This document shows, one piece after another, positions 40,716-49,291 of a DNA stretch of 64,000 bases. This DNA comes from an uncultured Pirellulales bacterium. GTDB taxonomy: Bacteria > Planctomycetota > Planctomycetia > Pirellulales > Thermoguttaceae. The stretch is from the NCBI GenBank assembly GCA_938015445.1, contig CALLPE010000001.1, forward strand, positions 1 to 64,000, given 5' to 3'. The notes beneath the pieces are model-generated. The model saw only the letters and a program-made list of their open reading frames with translations. It ran no database searches and was not told where the DNA came from. Within the stretch, counting starts at the first letter, position 1. Each line of letters begins with the position of its first letter. The translations under genes were made by a program, and so were the position numbers.

Positions 40716-43700
40716 TTATTTTCCGCCGCCGGAAGGTTTGCTCGGCGCCTGTAAGTTGCGAAGGGCCTGAGTGGCCATCTCGGCGTAGGGGGCAACGCGG
40801 TAGTGGTTTACGATTCGCGTGTACAGCTCGACTGCCTCCTTCTGTTGGCCCAACAACTGGCAGCACTTGGCGGCCTCCAGTAATGCGGCGGCCTGCCACT
40901 TGGGATAGTCGTACAGTATCTCCACCGCCAGAAACGTGCGTTTGGCGGCCTCGTAGTTCTTCTGATGAAAATACGTCTCGCCGATCATCCAGTGTGCCAT
41001 AGCGGCCGTTTCGGTCTTTGCGCCGCTTTGCGAGCGAATCACTTTTTCGAAGGCCTTCCGTGCCTCCTCAAGCTCTGCACGGTCGTGCAGGCACAGGCCG
41101 ATCAAGTAGTCCACCTCGTATTGCTGCTCGAAGTCGGGGTACTGAGCCTGAATTTGCCGAGCGATCTTGTACGCCTCGTCCCATTTCTTGCGATGCGCCA
41201 ATATCTGGGCTTGGCGCAGCGGGATCATAGCCAGCCAGGGTTCGGTGCGCCCATGACATTGCTTGACCAACTGTGCCAGACGCTGTTCGGCCGCCTCCAG
41301 CTCTTGCCGACGGAAGTACGACTCGGCCACCCAAAACTCGGCCGCAAGTCGCAGATTGGAATCGGCATATTGTTTAGCGAATTCCTCGAACAGACGACGG
41401 GTTTCCAGCCAGTCTTGTTCGGCCGCAGCGGTTTGGGCCAGAAGGAACTGAGCGTGCTTTCGCACTTCGGCCTCTGCGTTGGCGGCTAGCGCGGCCTGAA
41501 GCAACTTCTTGGTCTTTTGGTAGTCTTTGGCCGCGAATGCCTGCTGTGCAAGACGGTAGGCGGCATCGGCGGCCAGTCGGCTTTGCGGATATTCGTTCAC
41601 CAGCCGCTCGAAAACCGCACTGCCCTCCCCTGCCCTGCCCGAGTCCCACAGCGCCCAAGCCCAACCGTATAAAGCTGCATCGCGGCAACTGGCTTGCGGA
41701 TGGTCCTCTACCAGCCGCTGATAGTACTCGGCTGCATCGGCAAAGCGGCGGAGTTTCTCGCACATCCGCCCGGCAGATAGCAAGGCATCGGCATGTTGCG
41801 CGGCCTCGGGGTACCGCTGGGCGACAAGCTGATACATCGCCAGTGCTTCTTCGCTGCGTTGCAGTTTTTCCAGGCATTGACCGCGGGCAAGCGCGGCCTC
41901 GGCTGCCATAGCGGCCGGTGGATTTTGCCGCAGCAGTTCGGCGAACTTTTCGGCGGCTTCGGCCAACTTTTCGGACTTCAGCAAGCTCCAAGCCAGCCCA
42001 GACAGTGCCTTGAGCTGCTCCTCCCGCGACTTGCCCAATTTGCCCAATTGCTGGAACAACTCGGCGGCCCAATCCGACTGTCCGACGGCGTAAGCCGCTT
42101 CGGCTAACTGTTCGGTAACGACTGGCAGCGAAGGGTGCCGGGGATGTTTTTCCAGCAGTTGCGCGTACGATTGCCGCGCATTCTGCAACTGCCCGGTGCG
42201 CAGGTAACAAAGGGCCAGTTCGCCCCGTGCTTTGAGGAGCCTGTCGTCGCTCAGATCGGCGGACAGACAGTTTTCCAGCACCGGCAGCGCTTCGGCATGA
42301 CGTCCCAATGCGGCAAGCAGCGACGCCTGTTGCAAGAGAACTTCTGCCCGTTGTCGGCCGGATGTCTGGTCGATGTTTTCCAACACGGGCCGCAAGACGG
42401 CCAGGCCATCTTCGTAGCGCTTCATTCCCTCATAGGCGGCGGCCAGCAGCGAGCGGGCGTCGAAGTCGCGTCGCCGCTCGGACGGCTCGGCTTTTAAGAG
42501 CGGCTCCAGCAGTGCGGCGGCCTCGGCAAATTGTTTGCGCTGCAATAGCGAAGCGGCGCGCAAGCGGTCTACCTCGGCCCGCAAACGGCTAGTCGGACAG
42601 GCCGTCTCGAACTGTTGAGCGAGCCGATCGACCGACTGGTGGTCTTTCTGTTGCAAGGCGGCCTGGATCTTGCCGCGTAGCGCGGCGTCGAGCCATCGGT
42701 TGCCAGCTTGGTTTGGGCCAATTATTTTGTCGAAAGCAATCGCCGCCCCAGCCGGATCGCCTGCTCTGAGCAGCGCTTCGCCGGCGTGCAGCCGCATTTG
42801 CGGCGCCAAATCGTCGTCGGCAGCCGCATCGGCGGCTTGGGTGAGAATCTCGGCAGCCGTTTTGTAGTTGCCCAAGGCTTTCTCGGTCAACCCTAGCCAG
42901 TAGCGGCCCTGAATGCCCACGGCGGGGTCGGCGGCAATGCTGTGGAAGCAACGTCGCGCCTCTTCCAGCCGGCCGAGCTTCCACAGCGTCCAGCCCTTTC
43001 CCAGCAGCGCATGGGCGCGCCATGGGCTTTCGGAGAGCTTTTCTTCGAACAGGCTGAATGCATCGAGGGCTTCTTTGTCCCGTCCGCAATTGTAGTACAG
43101 CGTCCCTAGACGGAACTGAGCTTCGTCGGACAGGCGCTGCCCGGCCTTGGCGGCTACGGCCATGTACAGCCGCTCGGCTTCTTCGTGCTTGTTGAGTTTT
43201 TCCAAGGCGCGGGCCAAGCCAAGCCGGCATTCGTCTTGCAGACGTCCTTGAGGAAAACGTTTCAAGCAATCGCGGAAGTGGCTGACTGCCGTTGCTGCGT
43301 CCCCGCGTGCTAGATGTACTTCGCCCAGGTACGCCAGCACATAAGCTAACAGCCGGTCGTCGGGATGTTGCTTGAGGAACCGTTCCAGAAGCGGAGCCGC
43401 CTCGGCGTATTTGCCGGCCAAGAAGGCCGCCTCGGCGATACGGAACTGCGCTTGCCGGGAGAACTCGCCTTGCGGCTCGGCAGCCAGGTACGCCTGGTAG
43501 TGGCTTACAGCCTGCTCGGTCCGACCAAGCTGCAACAACGCTTCGCCTAGATGGAATCGGGCTTGTTGGGCTTTGGAGTGGCCGGGATACTTGTTGAGGA
43601 AAACTTCAAACTCTTCGGCGGCCAGTTGCCAGCGGCCGCGTGCGTAGTGCCCCGCGGCTAGGGCGTATTGATCGTCGGCTTCGTCGGCAAGGCATTGACC

Positions 43701-43811
43701 TGCCAGAGCCAAACAAAGTCCGGCAACACCTGCTAGCCGCAGACTCTTCCGCAGTAGCTCCCCTGCCCTGCCGTTCAAGACTAGCTGCCGCTTGTAACAA
43801 GCAGTGAACAT
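40716..43811 (-). CDS. very large periplasmic TPR-repeat protein
   Basis: The product is 1031 residues from ATG 43811, which gives a signal peptide (about 24-45, LRLAGVAGLCLALAGQCLADE). The frame is open further upstream, but that part is a DNA tandem array. The mature protein is almost entirely tetratricopeptide repeats, about 25, with signatures such as GHYARGRWQLAAEEFEVFL, KAQQARFHLGEALLQLGRTE, YYNCGRDKEALDAF and EAYKIARQIQAQYPDFEQQY. Its arrangement resembles an extended YbgF/CpoB or BamD-type scaffold. It probably organises envelope complexes. It is upstream of exbB on the same strand with a 603-bp gap, so an association with that operon is possible but unproven. GGGCAGGGG copies are at 41627 and 43760. 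Confidence 0.9.
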   Translation of the reverse strand: MFTACYKRQLVLNGRAGELLRKSLRLAGVAGLCLALAGQCLADEADDQYALAAGHYARGRWQLAAEEFEVFLNKYPGHSKAQQARFHLGEALLQLGRTEQAVSHYQAYLAAEPQGEFSRQAQFRIAEAAFLAGKYAEAAPLLERFLKQHPDDRLLAYVLAYLGEVHLARGDAATAVSHFRDCLKRFPQGRLQDECRLGLARALEKLNKHEEAERLYMAVAAKAGQRLSDEAQFRLGTLYYNCGRDKEALDAFSLFEEKLSESPWRAHALLGKGWTLWKLGRLEEARRCFHSIAADPAVGIQGRYWLGLTEKALGNYKTAAEILTQAADAAADDDLAPQMRLHAGEALLRAGDPAGAAIAFDKIIGPNQAGNRWLDAALRGKIQAALQQKDHQSVDRLAQQFETACPTSRLRAEVDRLRAASLLQRKQFAEAAALLEPLLKAEPSERRRDFDARSLLAAAYEGMKRYEDGLAVLRPVLENIDQTSGRQRAEVLLQQASLLAALGRHAEALPVLENCLSADLSDDRLLKARGELALCYLRTGQLQNARQSYAQLLEKHPRHPSLPVVTEQLAEAAYAVGQSDWAAELFQQLGKLGKSREEQLKALSGLAWSLLKSEKLAEAAEKFAELLRQNPPAAMAAEAALARGQCLEKLQRSEEALAMYQLVAQRYPEAAQHADALLSAGRMCEKLRRFADAAEYYQRLVEDHPQASCRDAALYGWAWALWDSGRAGEGSAVFERLVNEYPQSRLAADAAYRLAQQAFAAKDYQKTKKLLQAALAANAEAEVRKHAQFLLAQTAAAEQDWLETRRLFEEFAKQYADSNLRLAAEFWVAESYFRRQELEAAEQRLAQLVKQCHGRTEPWLAMIPLRQAQILAHRKKWDEAYKIARQIQAQYPDFEQQYEVDYLIGLCLHDRAELEEARKAFEKVIRSQSGAKTETAAMAHWMIGETYFHQKNYEAAKRTFLAVEILYDYPKWQAAALLEAAKCCQLLGQQKEAVELYTRIVNHYRVAPYAEMATQALRNLQAPSKPSGGGK

Positions 43812-43881
43812 TGCTGCTAACAATAAACGCCACCGCTGTACTTGGCTGCGCCGACGGTAAGCTATCGCGTTACCATTACGC

Positions 43882-43981
43882 CGATCGAGCTGCACCACCA
43901 AACAGCCGATCCAGTTGCAGCACGAAAAAGCGGATTGATTTGCACTACCAAACACCCCGTCGAGCTGCACTAGGAAAAAGG
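43882..43981. repeat. four exact-period 25-bp tandem units
   Basis: Units start at 43882, 43907, 43932 and 43957. Each has a GATC/GATT/GTC-type start, the core AGCTGCAC or ATTTGCAC, and an A-rich end (CCAAACA or GAAAAAG alternating). The period is 25 bp with no indel. A weaker fifth unit may follow. It lies 70 bp upstream of the TPR gene start. Confidence 0.85.
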
Positions 43982-44069
43982 CTTACCTCGGAAAAAAGCG
44001 TACCTTTAACTGAGCCGTGCTGCGACCGTCCCGGAAGCCCTCAGGGCGATTCTTGCCGCGGTGCGTTCG

Positions 44070-44190
44070 GGTCGCTGATGGTTCGGTCGTGGTGCGTTTG
44101 TCGCCGGTTGGTCGTGCGTTGGTCTTATGTCGGCGTATGGTTGTGCCTTATCGGCGTGCGGTTGCGCCAGGTCGTCGTGCGTTACTGCTT
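44070..44190. repeat. G/T-rich imperfect tandem array, about 21-23-bp period
   Basis: The words GTTGGTCGTGCG, TATGTCGGCGTATG, TTATCGGCGTGCG and AGGTCGTCGTGCG recur every 21 to 23 bases. Boundaries are approximate. It is adjacent to, but unrelated in sequence to, the 25-bp array at 43882. Confidence 0.55.
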
Positions 44191-44263
44191 AGAACCGAAG
44201 CGCTTTTACACTGAACTGGAGCGTTATCGGATTGAACTGAAGTCGAAACGTCTGGCAATCATA

Positions 44264-44303
44264 AAGAAAAAACCCACCGGCCGCACTGGAAGCAACCGGT
44301 GGG
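44264..44303 (-). terminator. intrinsic terminator of the lipoprotein gene
   Basis: On the minus strand CCCACCGG (44303-44296) pairs with CCGGTGGG (44280-44273) around a 15-base loop and is followed by TTTTTTCTT (44272-44264). It lies about 90 bases downstream of the gene ending at 44392. Confidence 0.85.
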
Positions 44304-44391
44304 GGAACGCCCTGTCGATAGTGTCGACGCTGCCAGTGGCGCAACGGCGTTGGCGGGCAACCCCGCCGCTCCGGCGGTCGATTGGCGCGGC

Positions 44392-44964
44392 TCAGTAACC
44401 TGACCCGGGACCGGGATCTACATTGCCTACCATGTGCAAGTGATCCTTATCGATGTATATGACCTCCTGGCAATCTTCGTTAACGGTGGTGTAAGGGATG
44501 GGCCAGCCGACGCGAGTTACTTCGGTGAAGTACACGGTGCACTTGTAGTGGACGTGGTGCAACTGCGCCGGTCCCACCAGAGGATAGACGCGCACCGGAT
44601 CGATATAGTCGGCTATCGGCTCGATCACGATGCGCACGTTCTTGCGCTGCACCTCGTGGAGCATCGGCCAGCCGCCCTTGACCGGCCTGACGGCTTCCAG
44701 CGCCCGCATCACTTCGTCTTCCGACGGCGGGTCCATGCCGATTGTGGGTCCGCCGGGCACCAGCGGGCCGAGGATGGGCATCTTAGCGTATCGTTCCTGG
44801 TGTATGAAGTTTTCTTCCATGCGGTCTTGCAGGAAGGGCGAGACCGGGATCGGGTAGTTGAACATACCCAGGCTTGGCCCTGTCCAATCGGCATGGCAGC
44901 CCAGTGCTGTGGCTATCGCCAGCAAACCAAGAACATACAGTGCAAGCGTCGGCGTTCTGTGCAT
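44392..44964 (-). CDS. planctomycete-type lipoprotein of unknown function
   Basis: The product is 190 residues from ATG 44964, which gives a lipoprotein signal ending ALGC (lipid-modified Cys23). An upstream in-frame ATG adds 12 residues. The mature part has Pro- and Tyr-rich motifs (PILGPLVPGGPTIGMDPPSED). A conserved-looking C-terminal half follows: NVRIVIEPIADYIDPVRVYPLVGPAQLHHVHYKCTV is split over several strands, then GWPIPYTTVNEDCQEVIYID and HLHMVGNVDPG. I recognise it as a family conserved in planctomycetes but know no function. It has its own terminator and is monocistronic. Confidence 0.75.
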   Translation of the reverse strand: MHRTPTLALYVLGLLAIATALGCHADWTGPSLGMFNYPIPVSPFLQDRMEENFIHQERYAKMPILGPLVPGGPTIGMDPPSEDEVMRALEAVRPVKGGWPMLHEVQRKNVRIVIEPIADYIDPVRVYPLVGPAQLHHVHYKCTVYFTEVTRVGWPIPYTTVNEDCQEVIYIDKDHLHMVGNVDPGPGSGY

Positions 44965-45299
44965 CCGCAGATTCCTTGTCTGCTCGAGTTGGAAAATCAC
45001 CCGTGCTTCAATCTTCTTATCGTGTGAAACTATGCCGGACTTGCAGGTTTTTCCGATGGTAGCGGATTGGCCGGACAGGATAGATAAACGGGGGAAGATG
45101 TGCGGGCACTACACCGCATCCGGCCGCCATCGGTCCGCACTAGACGGCAGCCCGGATGTGTGTGCAACCGCGCGAAGTCCGCTGGTTATCGACCCAATCG
45201 CCCAACTGTGTGCGGCTGCCCGGTCTGCTAGAAACTGAAGTTCTGACCGGTAGCAATTACAAGCGGCGGCGCGCCATCCGCAGGGCATTACGGTTCCGG
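44965..45299. other. 335-bp spacer, nothing recognised
   Basis: It lies between two minus-strand genes and should contain the promoter of the lipoprotein gene. No repeat, hairpin or coding frame stands out. Confidence 0.4.
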
Positions 45300-46109
45300 T
45301 TAGCGATGGGCCGTCCAGCTTGGCTGTAAATACTTCTCGGCAGCCAGTCGGGCAGTCAGTTCTGCCGGCCAATCGCCGAGTTGGCCTTGGACGTTCCACG
45401 CCCCAGCCAAAGTGCGGCGTATCGCTGCCGACGGCAAAGGCAGATTGGTCAGGAACTGGCTATGTCCCCTGCCCTGCCGGTAATCGGGTTGGCGCGGCGG
45501 AAGTTTCAGACAACGATCGACCAGCTCCAGGTCGAAGGCATAAAGCACCGTGCCGTGGTAAAGCAGATAGTTTCTGCGATAGCGGATGCTGTTGCCGGAA
45601 AACTTCCGCCCGTCAAGCGCCAGGTCGCTTATCCCCTGGCAGCGGACCGCCGGCATCAGCTTGGCCAGTGCCACAGCTATTGTGCCCAGCACCACCCGAT
45701 GTGCTTGCGATAGACTGCGCAACTGTGGGCGTTTGTGCAGGTCTAACACCAGCGAGTACATAAGGCAGCCTGGTCCAATGAGCACTGCCGCGCCGCCGCT
45801 TATTCTTCGCAATATAGGCAGGCCAAGCTGACGGCAATTCTCCTGGAGAACCTCGGCGTCGATATGCGACGAGCGTCCCAGCACTACTGCGTGCCGGTGC
45901 GACTCCCACAGGCGCAATACCTCGCCGCGCTGCGCAGCCGATTCGGCCTGTTCCAACAGCGCCTCGTCCAGAGCGAGGTTTTCGGCCGGACTGTCAAGCG
46001 TCAGATCGAGCAACTGCACGGCGGGTGTGGGGCGATGTTGGCGTTTGGCATCAGCGGCCGCTGGTTGGCTATGGTGCTCCCGCTGGCTTGCGATGCCGGT
46101 AAAAATCAT
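45300..46109 (-). CDS. lipoate-protein ligase A-family protein
   Basis: The product is 269 residues from ATG 46109, two bases after the sulfatase stop. The BPL/LplA/LipB fold is visible: NLALDEALLEQAES, VLRLWESHRHAVVLGRSSHID, LPILRRISGGAAVLIGPGCLMYSL (R-R-x-S-G-G-x-A-V), and GISDLALDGRKFSGNSIRYRR with the catalytic Lys candidate K169, then YLLYHGTVLYAFDL. It attaches lipoate or octanoate to apo-dehydrogenase E2 or GcvH domains. It could be a ligase or an octanoyltransferase of the LipM type; the sequence does not decide. The coupling to a sulfatase gene has no obvious metabolic reason. A GGGCAGGGG copy (45466) encodes part of the QGRGH segment. Confidence 0.88.
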   Translation of the reverse strand: MIFTGIASQREHHSQPAAADAKRQHRPTPAVQLLDLTLDSPAENLALDEALLEQAESAAQRGEVLRLWESHRHAVVLGRSSHIDAEVLQENCRQLGLPILRRISGGAAVLIGPGCLMYSLVLDLHKRPQLRSLSQAHRVVLGTIAVALAKLMPAVRCQGISDLALDGRKFSGNSIRYRRNYLLYHGTVLYAFDLELVDRCLKLPPRQPDYRQGRGHSQFLTNLPLPSAAIRRTLAGAWNVQGQLGDWPAELTARLAAEKYLQPSWTAHR

Positions 46110-46111
46110 GC

Positions 46112-47596
46112 CTACTTGGCGTTGGTTTTCTTGGCAGTGGGCCGGGGGCCGGAAGGCTTGCCGCCGACGTTCTCGAAGTCCACCGGATCGCCTGCCTCTC
46201 GGCGAGCTTTTTCCAGACGTGCTTCCAATCGCTTGCGGTGTTCGGCGCAGGCCGGATCGTCGGCCAGATTGTTCGTTTCCCACGGGTCGGTTTCCAGGTC
46301 GAACAATTGCGTAGTCTTCACGCCGCCGATGTGGTACTTGATCAGTTTCCAGCGCGGCTCGCGCACCGCCCGCTGCAAGTTCCGATACGCCGTGAAGACA
46401 AACTCGCGCACCTGTTGCTTTTGGCCGCGAATCACCGGCACCAGGCTTTTCCCGTCAATCCCTTCCGGCAGCGATAGCCCTACCAGTTCGCAGACCGTGG
46501 GCAGAATATCGTGCAGGTAAACCAGCGCGTCGGAGCGTCCGCTTGGTATGCCGGGGCCGGCGAAAACCAACGGCGTGCGTCCGCTGTGTTCGTACAAGTT
46601 CTGCTTGCCCAAAAGCCCATGCTGGCCGACCGCCAGCCCGTTGTCGCCGGCAAACACGAGGAGCGTTTCGGGCTCGTCGCCCGTATTGGCCAGCGCTTGC
46701 AGTACGCGTCCGATCTGCTGGTCCATGTGCGAGATCATCCCGTAGTAGTCGGCCAGATGCTGTCTAACAACTTCTGGGGTGCGGGGATGCGGGGCGAGCA
46801 TCTCGTCGCGGCCCCACATTTCTCCGGTATCGAACGGATGCTGCGGAAGGAAGTTTTTAGGCAGCGGGATGCTGTTTGGAGCGTACATCTTGGCGAACTC
46901 GGCCGGCGGGGTTCGGGGGTCGTGCGGAGCGGTAAAGGCCACATACAAGAAAAACGGGCGCGACCGATCGCGCTTTTCCAAAAACTCTATAGCCGCGTCG
47001 GCGAATAACTGGCTGGAAAACTTTCGGCCGACGTATTTCTCGCTCAGCCTTCCATCCGGCAGTATGTCTTGCACGGGAACGGCAAAATGATCGCTCATCC
47101 CGCCCAGAAAGATGGCCTTGCCTGCCTTGAACGACCGGAGCAGCGATTCCGGTCCGTTGTGCCACTTGCCGGTGGCGAAGGTCTGATAGCCGGCCTGGTG
47201 CATAAGTTCGCCCCATAGCGGCACGCCGCTCATATCGTTGGCTACGCGCCACAGGCTGCGCCCGCTGTGGAACATCGCCCGGCTGGGGATACAAACGGCG
47301 CCGCCCATGGCTCCCATTACGTAGTGGTTGCGGAACACGAAGCCGCGCTTGACCAGACGGTCCAGATTGGGCGTTTTCACCACTGGATGGCCCAGGGCGC
47401 CGATGGTGTCCCATTGCTGGTCGTCGCTGTAAAGCACCAGCACGTTGCAGCGCTTGGCTTCGGCCGAGCTTTGGGCGCGCCGGTCGGCAGCAGCCTTGGC
47501 TTCAGACGCGGCGACACCGACGCTTGCCAGACCGGCCACCGCGAAGACCAGCCACACAATCGCTATCAAGGCGGTTTTTTCAGCGTAGAGTTTCAT
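46112..47596 (-). CDS. secreted formylglycine-dependent sulfatase
   Basis: The product is 494 residues from ATG 47596, preceded by GGGGGAA; a longer frame to 47692 would spoil the signal peptide. The signal peptide covers about 1-31 (ending GVAA-SEA). The alkaline-phosphatase-fold sulfatase domain has metal ligands in YSDDQ (D58, D59), and C102-I-P-S-R in VCIPSRAM, the C-x-P-x-R site that a maturase converts to formylglycine. Other ligands are in FATGKWHNG, YVAFTAPHDPR and LVFAGDNGLAVGQHG. Family C-terminal features are EPRWKLIKYH and TTQLFDLETDPWETNNLADDP. Planctomycetes use many such enzymes on sulfated polysaccharides; the substrate cannot be read. It is translated just ahead of the lipoate ligase. 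Confidence 0.94.
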   Translation of the reverse strand: MKLYAEKTALIAIVWLVFAVAGLASVGVAASEAKAAADRRAQSSAEAKRCNVLVLYSDDQQWDTIGALGHPVVKTPNLDRLVKRGFVFRNHYVMGAMGGAVCIPSRAMFHSGRSLWRVANDMSGVPLWGELMHQAGYQTFATGKWHNGPESLLRSFKAGKAIFLGGMSDHFAVPVQDILPDGRLSEKYVGRKFSSQLFADAAIEFLEKRDRSRPFFLYVAFTAPHDPRTPPAEFAKMYAPNSIPLPKNFLPQHPFDTGEMWGRDEMLAPHPRTPEVVRQHLADYYGMISHMDQQIGRVLQALANTGDEPETLLVFAGDNGLAVGQHGLLGKQNLYEHSGRTPLVFAGPGIPSGRSDALVYLHDILPTVCELVGLSLPEGIDGKSLVPVIRGQKQQVREFVFTAYRNLQRAVREPRWKLIKYHIGGVKTTQLFDLETDPWETNNLADDPACAEHRKRLEARLEKARREAGDPVDFENVGGKPSGPRPTAKKTNAK

Positions 47597-47694
47597 AGGT
47601 CGATTCCCCCGGTCGAGGTCGATTGTCCACGTCGCTGCGTGCCGCGCAGGCACTGAGCGTGCTGAGCACCCACTTCTGTGCCAGTCTGCCATTT

Positions 47695-47802
47695 ATGAAA
47701 AACTCTGTGAAGTTGCTAGCGATGAAAAACTGTGTCGGTTTGCCAAACATGAAAAGCTCTGTGGGGCGGCCAGACATGAAACAACAGTTCTGTGTTGGCT
47801 AC
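47695..47802. repeat. four exact-period 27-bp tandem units
   Basis: Units start at 47695, 47722, 47749 and 47776, each opening ATGAAAAACTSTGT or a near variant. The first half of each unit is conserved and the second half differs freely. It lies in the divergent sulfatase-pfk spacer. Confidence 0.85.
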
Positions 47803-47840
47803 CGTTGCCTTGGCAGGAATCGATGCGGCAGTTGGTCGGG

Positions 47841-47884
47841 GTGCTGACGTAGTACTGATATAGTGCTGATGTAGTGCTGATATA
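47841..47884. repeat. four 11-bp tandem units upstream of phosphofructokinase
   Basis: The unit is GTRCTGAYRTA, at 47841, 47852, 47863 and 47874, with no indel. The 11-bp period is about one helical turn. The array ends 93 bases before the pfk start, so it may overlap the promoter. Confidence 0.85.
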
Positions 47885-47977
47885 ATCTTGCCATGGCCGC
47901 CCGAATGGCTCAATAGATCGGTGGTTATTGGCACCCGACATTGTAGGCAGAAGGCGCTTGAAACCCGAGGTTTTACT

Positions 47978-49291
47978 ATGAGCAATAAGCCGAAGATCGT
48001 AGAAGTTACGTCGCTTGGCCAGCCGCGTTTTGTCTCGCCGCTGCGGCGGAGCATAAGGCCCGGCGAAGGAAAAGCCGCTTTTTTGCCAGACGACTTATAC
48101 GTTCGTTATGCGGTCGAGCAGCTCGGCGAAACTGCCACAGACGAGGAGCTTCTGTTCCAGAAGGCCGGACCGCGCGAACGCATATACTTCGATCCGGCCC
48201 AAACCCGGGCTGCCATCGTCACTTGCGGCGGACTGTGTCCGGGGCTGAACGACGTCATCCGCTCGGTCTTCCTGGAACTGCACATGAACTACGGCGTGCC
48301 GGAGGTGTTGGGCATCCGTTACGGCTTTCAGGGGCTGAATCCGCGCGTGGGGCTTCCGCCGGTGCGGCTGACGCTAGATATGGTGGAAGATATTCATCAA
48401 CAGGGTGGAACAATTCTTGGTTCTTCGCGGGGGCCGCAAGATATTTCGGTAATGGTGGATTTCCTGGCGGCCGAGCGAATCGACATCCTGTTTTGCGTCG
48501 GCGGCGACGGTACACAACGCGGCGCCCATGCCATTGCCGAAGAAGTGCGCCGCCGTGGGTTGAATATCGCCATAGTGGGCATCCCAAAGACCATCGACAA
48601 CGACATCCCTTACTGCGATCGTTCTTTCGGCGTGCTCACCGCCGTCGACGAAGCCCGAAAAGTCCTCGATTGCGCCCATAACGAATCCAAAGGCGTCCGC
48701 AATGGTATCGGGCTGGTCAAGCTGATGGGCCGCGAGGCAGGTTTCATCACCGCCGCCGCCACCGTGGCCAGCCAGGACGTGAACTTCACGCTGGTCCCCG
48801 AGCTGACATTCGAGCTGCACGGCGAAAAAGGGTTCCTGGCCGTGTTGCGGCAGCGGATCATCGCACGCCACCACGCAGTGATCGCTGTGGCCGAGGGGGC
48901 TGGGCAGCACCTTTTCCACGGTTTGCCGGTGGAAAGGGATGCTTCGGGCAACATCAAGTTCCACGACATCGGCCTGCTGTTGAAGGAGGAGATAACACGG
49001 TACTTCGACCAGCATGGGCCGAAAGTGGAGGTCAAGTACATCGATCCCAGTTACATCATCCGCAGCGTACCGGCAAACACCGAGGACGGTGCGCTGTGCG
49101 ATCAATTTGCCCGTCGGGCAGTCCACGCGGCCATGGCCGGCAAGACCGACGTACTGATCGGCTACATAAACACCAAGTTCGTACATGTACCGATTGCCAT
49201 GATTGCCGGCCAGAAACGCCGTATGTCGCTCGAGGGCGAGCTGTGGGCCTCGGTGCTGTCGGCTACCGGACAACCGCAAAGTTTCCAATAG
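47978..49291 (+). CDS. pfkA: 6-phosphofructokinase, plant/trypanosome-type (group X), ATP-dependent predicted
   Basis: The product is 437 residues from ATG 47978, which begins an ordinary soluble N-terminus. It phosphorylates fructose-6-phosphate in glycolysis. The glycine-rich VTCGGLCPGLNDVIR begins the domain. CVGGDGTQRGA (175-179 GGDGT) has Gly where PPi-dependent enzymes have Asp, and GIPKTIDNDI has Lys204 where classical bacterial ATP enzymes have Gly. That Gly+Lys pair is seen in ATP-dependent plant and trypanosome enzymes. KLMGREAGFITAAATVAS is the substrate loop, and VAEGAGQHLF follows. The N-terminal extension of about 75 residues is also typical of this group. It is divergent from the sulfatase; two tandem arrays lie between them. 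Confidence 0.92.
   Translation: MSNKPKIVEVTSLGQPRFVSPLRRSIRPGEGKAAFLPDDLYVRYAVEQLGETATDEELLFQKAGPRERIYFDPAQTRAAIVTCGGLCPGLNDVIRSVFLELHMNYGVPEVLGIRYGFQGLNPRVGLPPVRLTLDMVEDIHQQGGTILGSSRGPQDISVMVDFLAAERIDILFCVGGDGTQRGAHAIAEEVRRRGLNIAIVGIPKTIDNDIPYCDRSFGVLTAVDEARKVLDCAHNESKGVRNGIGLVKLMGREAGFITAAATVASQDVNFTLVPELTFELHGEKGFLAVLRQRIIARHHAVIAVAEGAGQHLFHGLPVERDASGNIKFHDIGLLLKEEITRYFDQHGPKVEVKYIDPSYIIRSVPANTEDGALCDQFARRAVHAAMAGKTDVLIGYINTKFVHVPIAMIAGQKRRMSLEGELWASVLSATGQPQSFQ

Noticed and set aside
43812..43970. N-terminal extension of the TPR gene
   Set aside because: The extra 53 residues are encoded by the 25-bp array and would displace the signal peptide.
43971..44398. 195-residue plus-strand frame over the G/T-rich array
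   Set aside because: Its translation is a repeat of Val/Arg/Cys words produced by the DNA array, and the minus-strand terminator lies within it.
47695..47802. Short CRISPR array
   Set aside because: The units are 27 bp with a conserved half and variable half but no separate spacers, and no cas gene is present.
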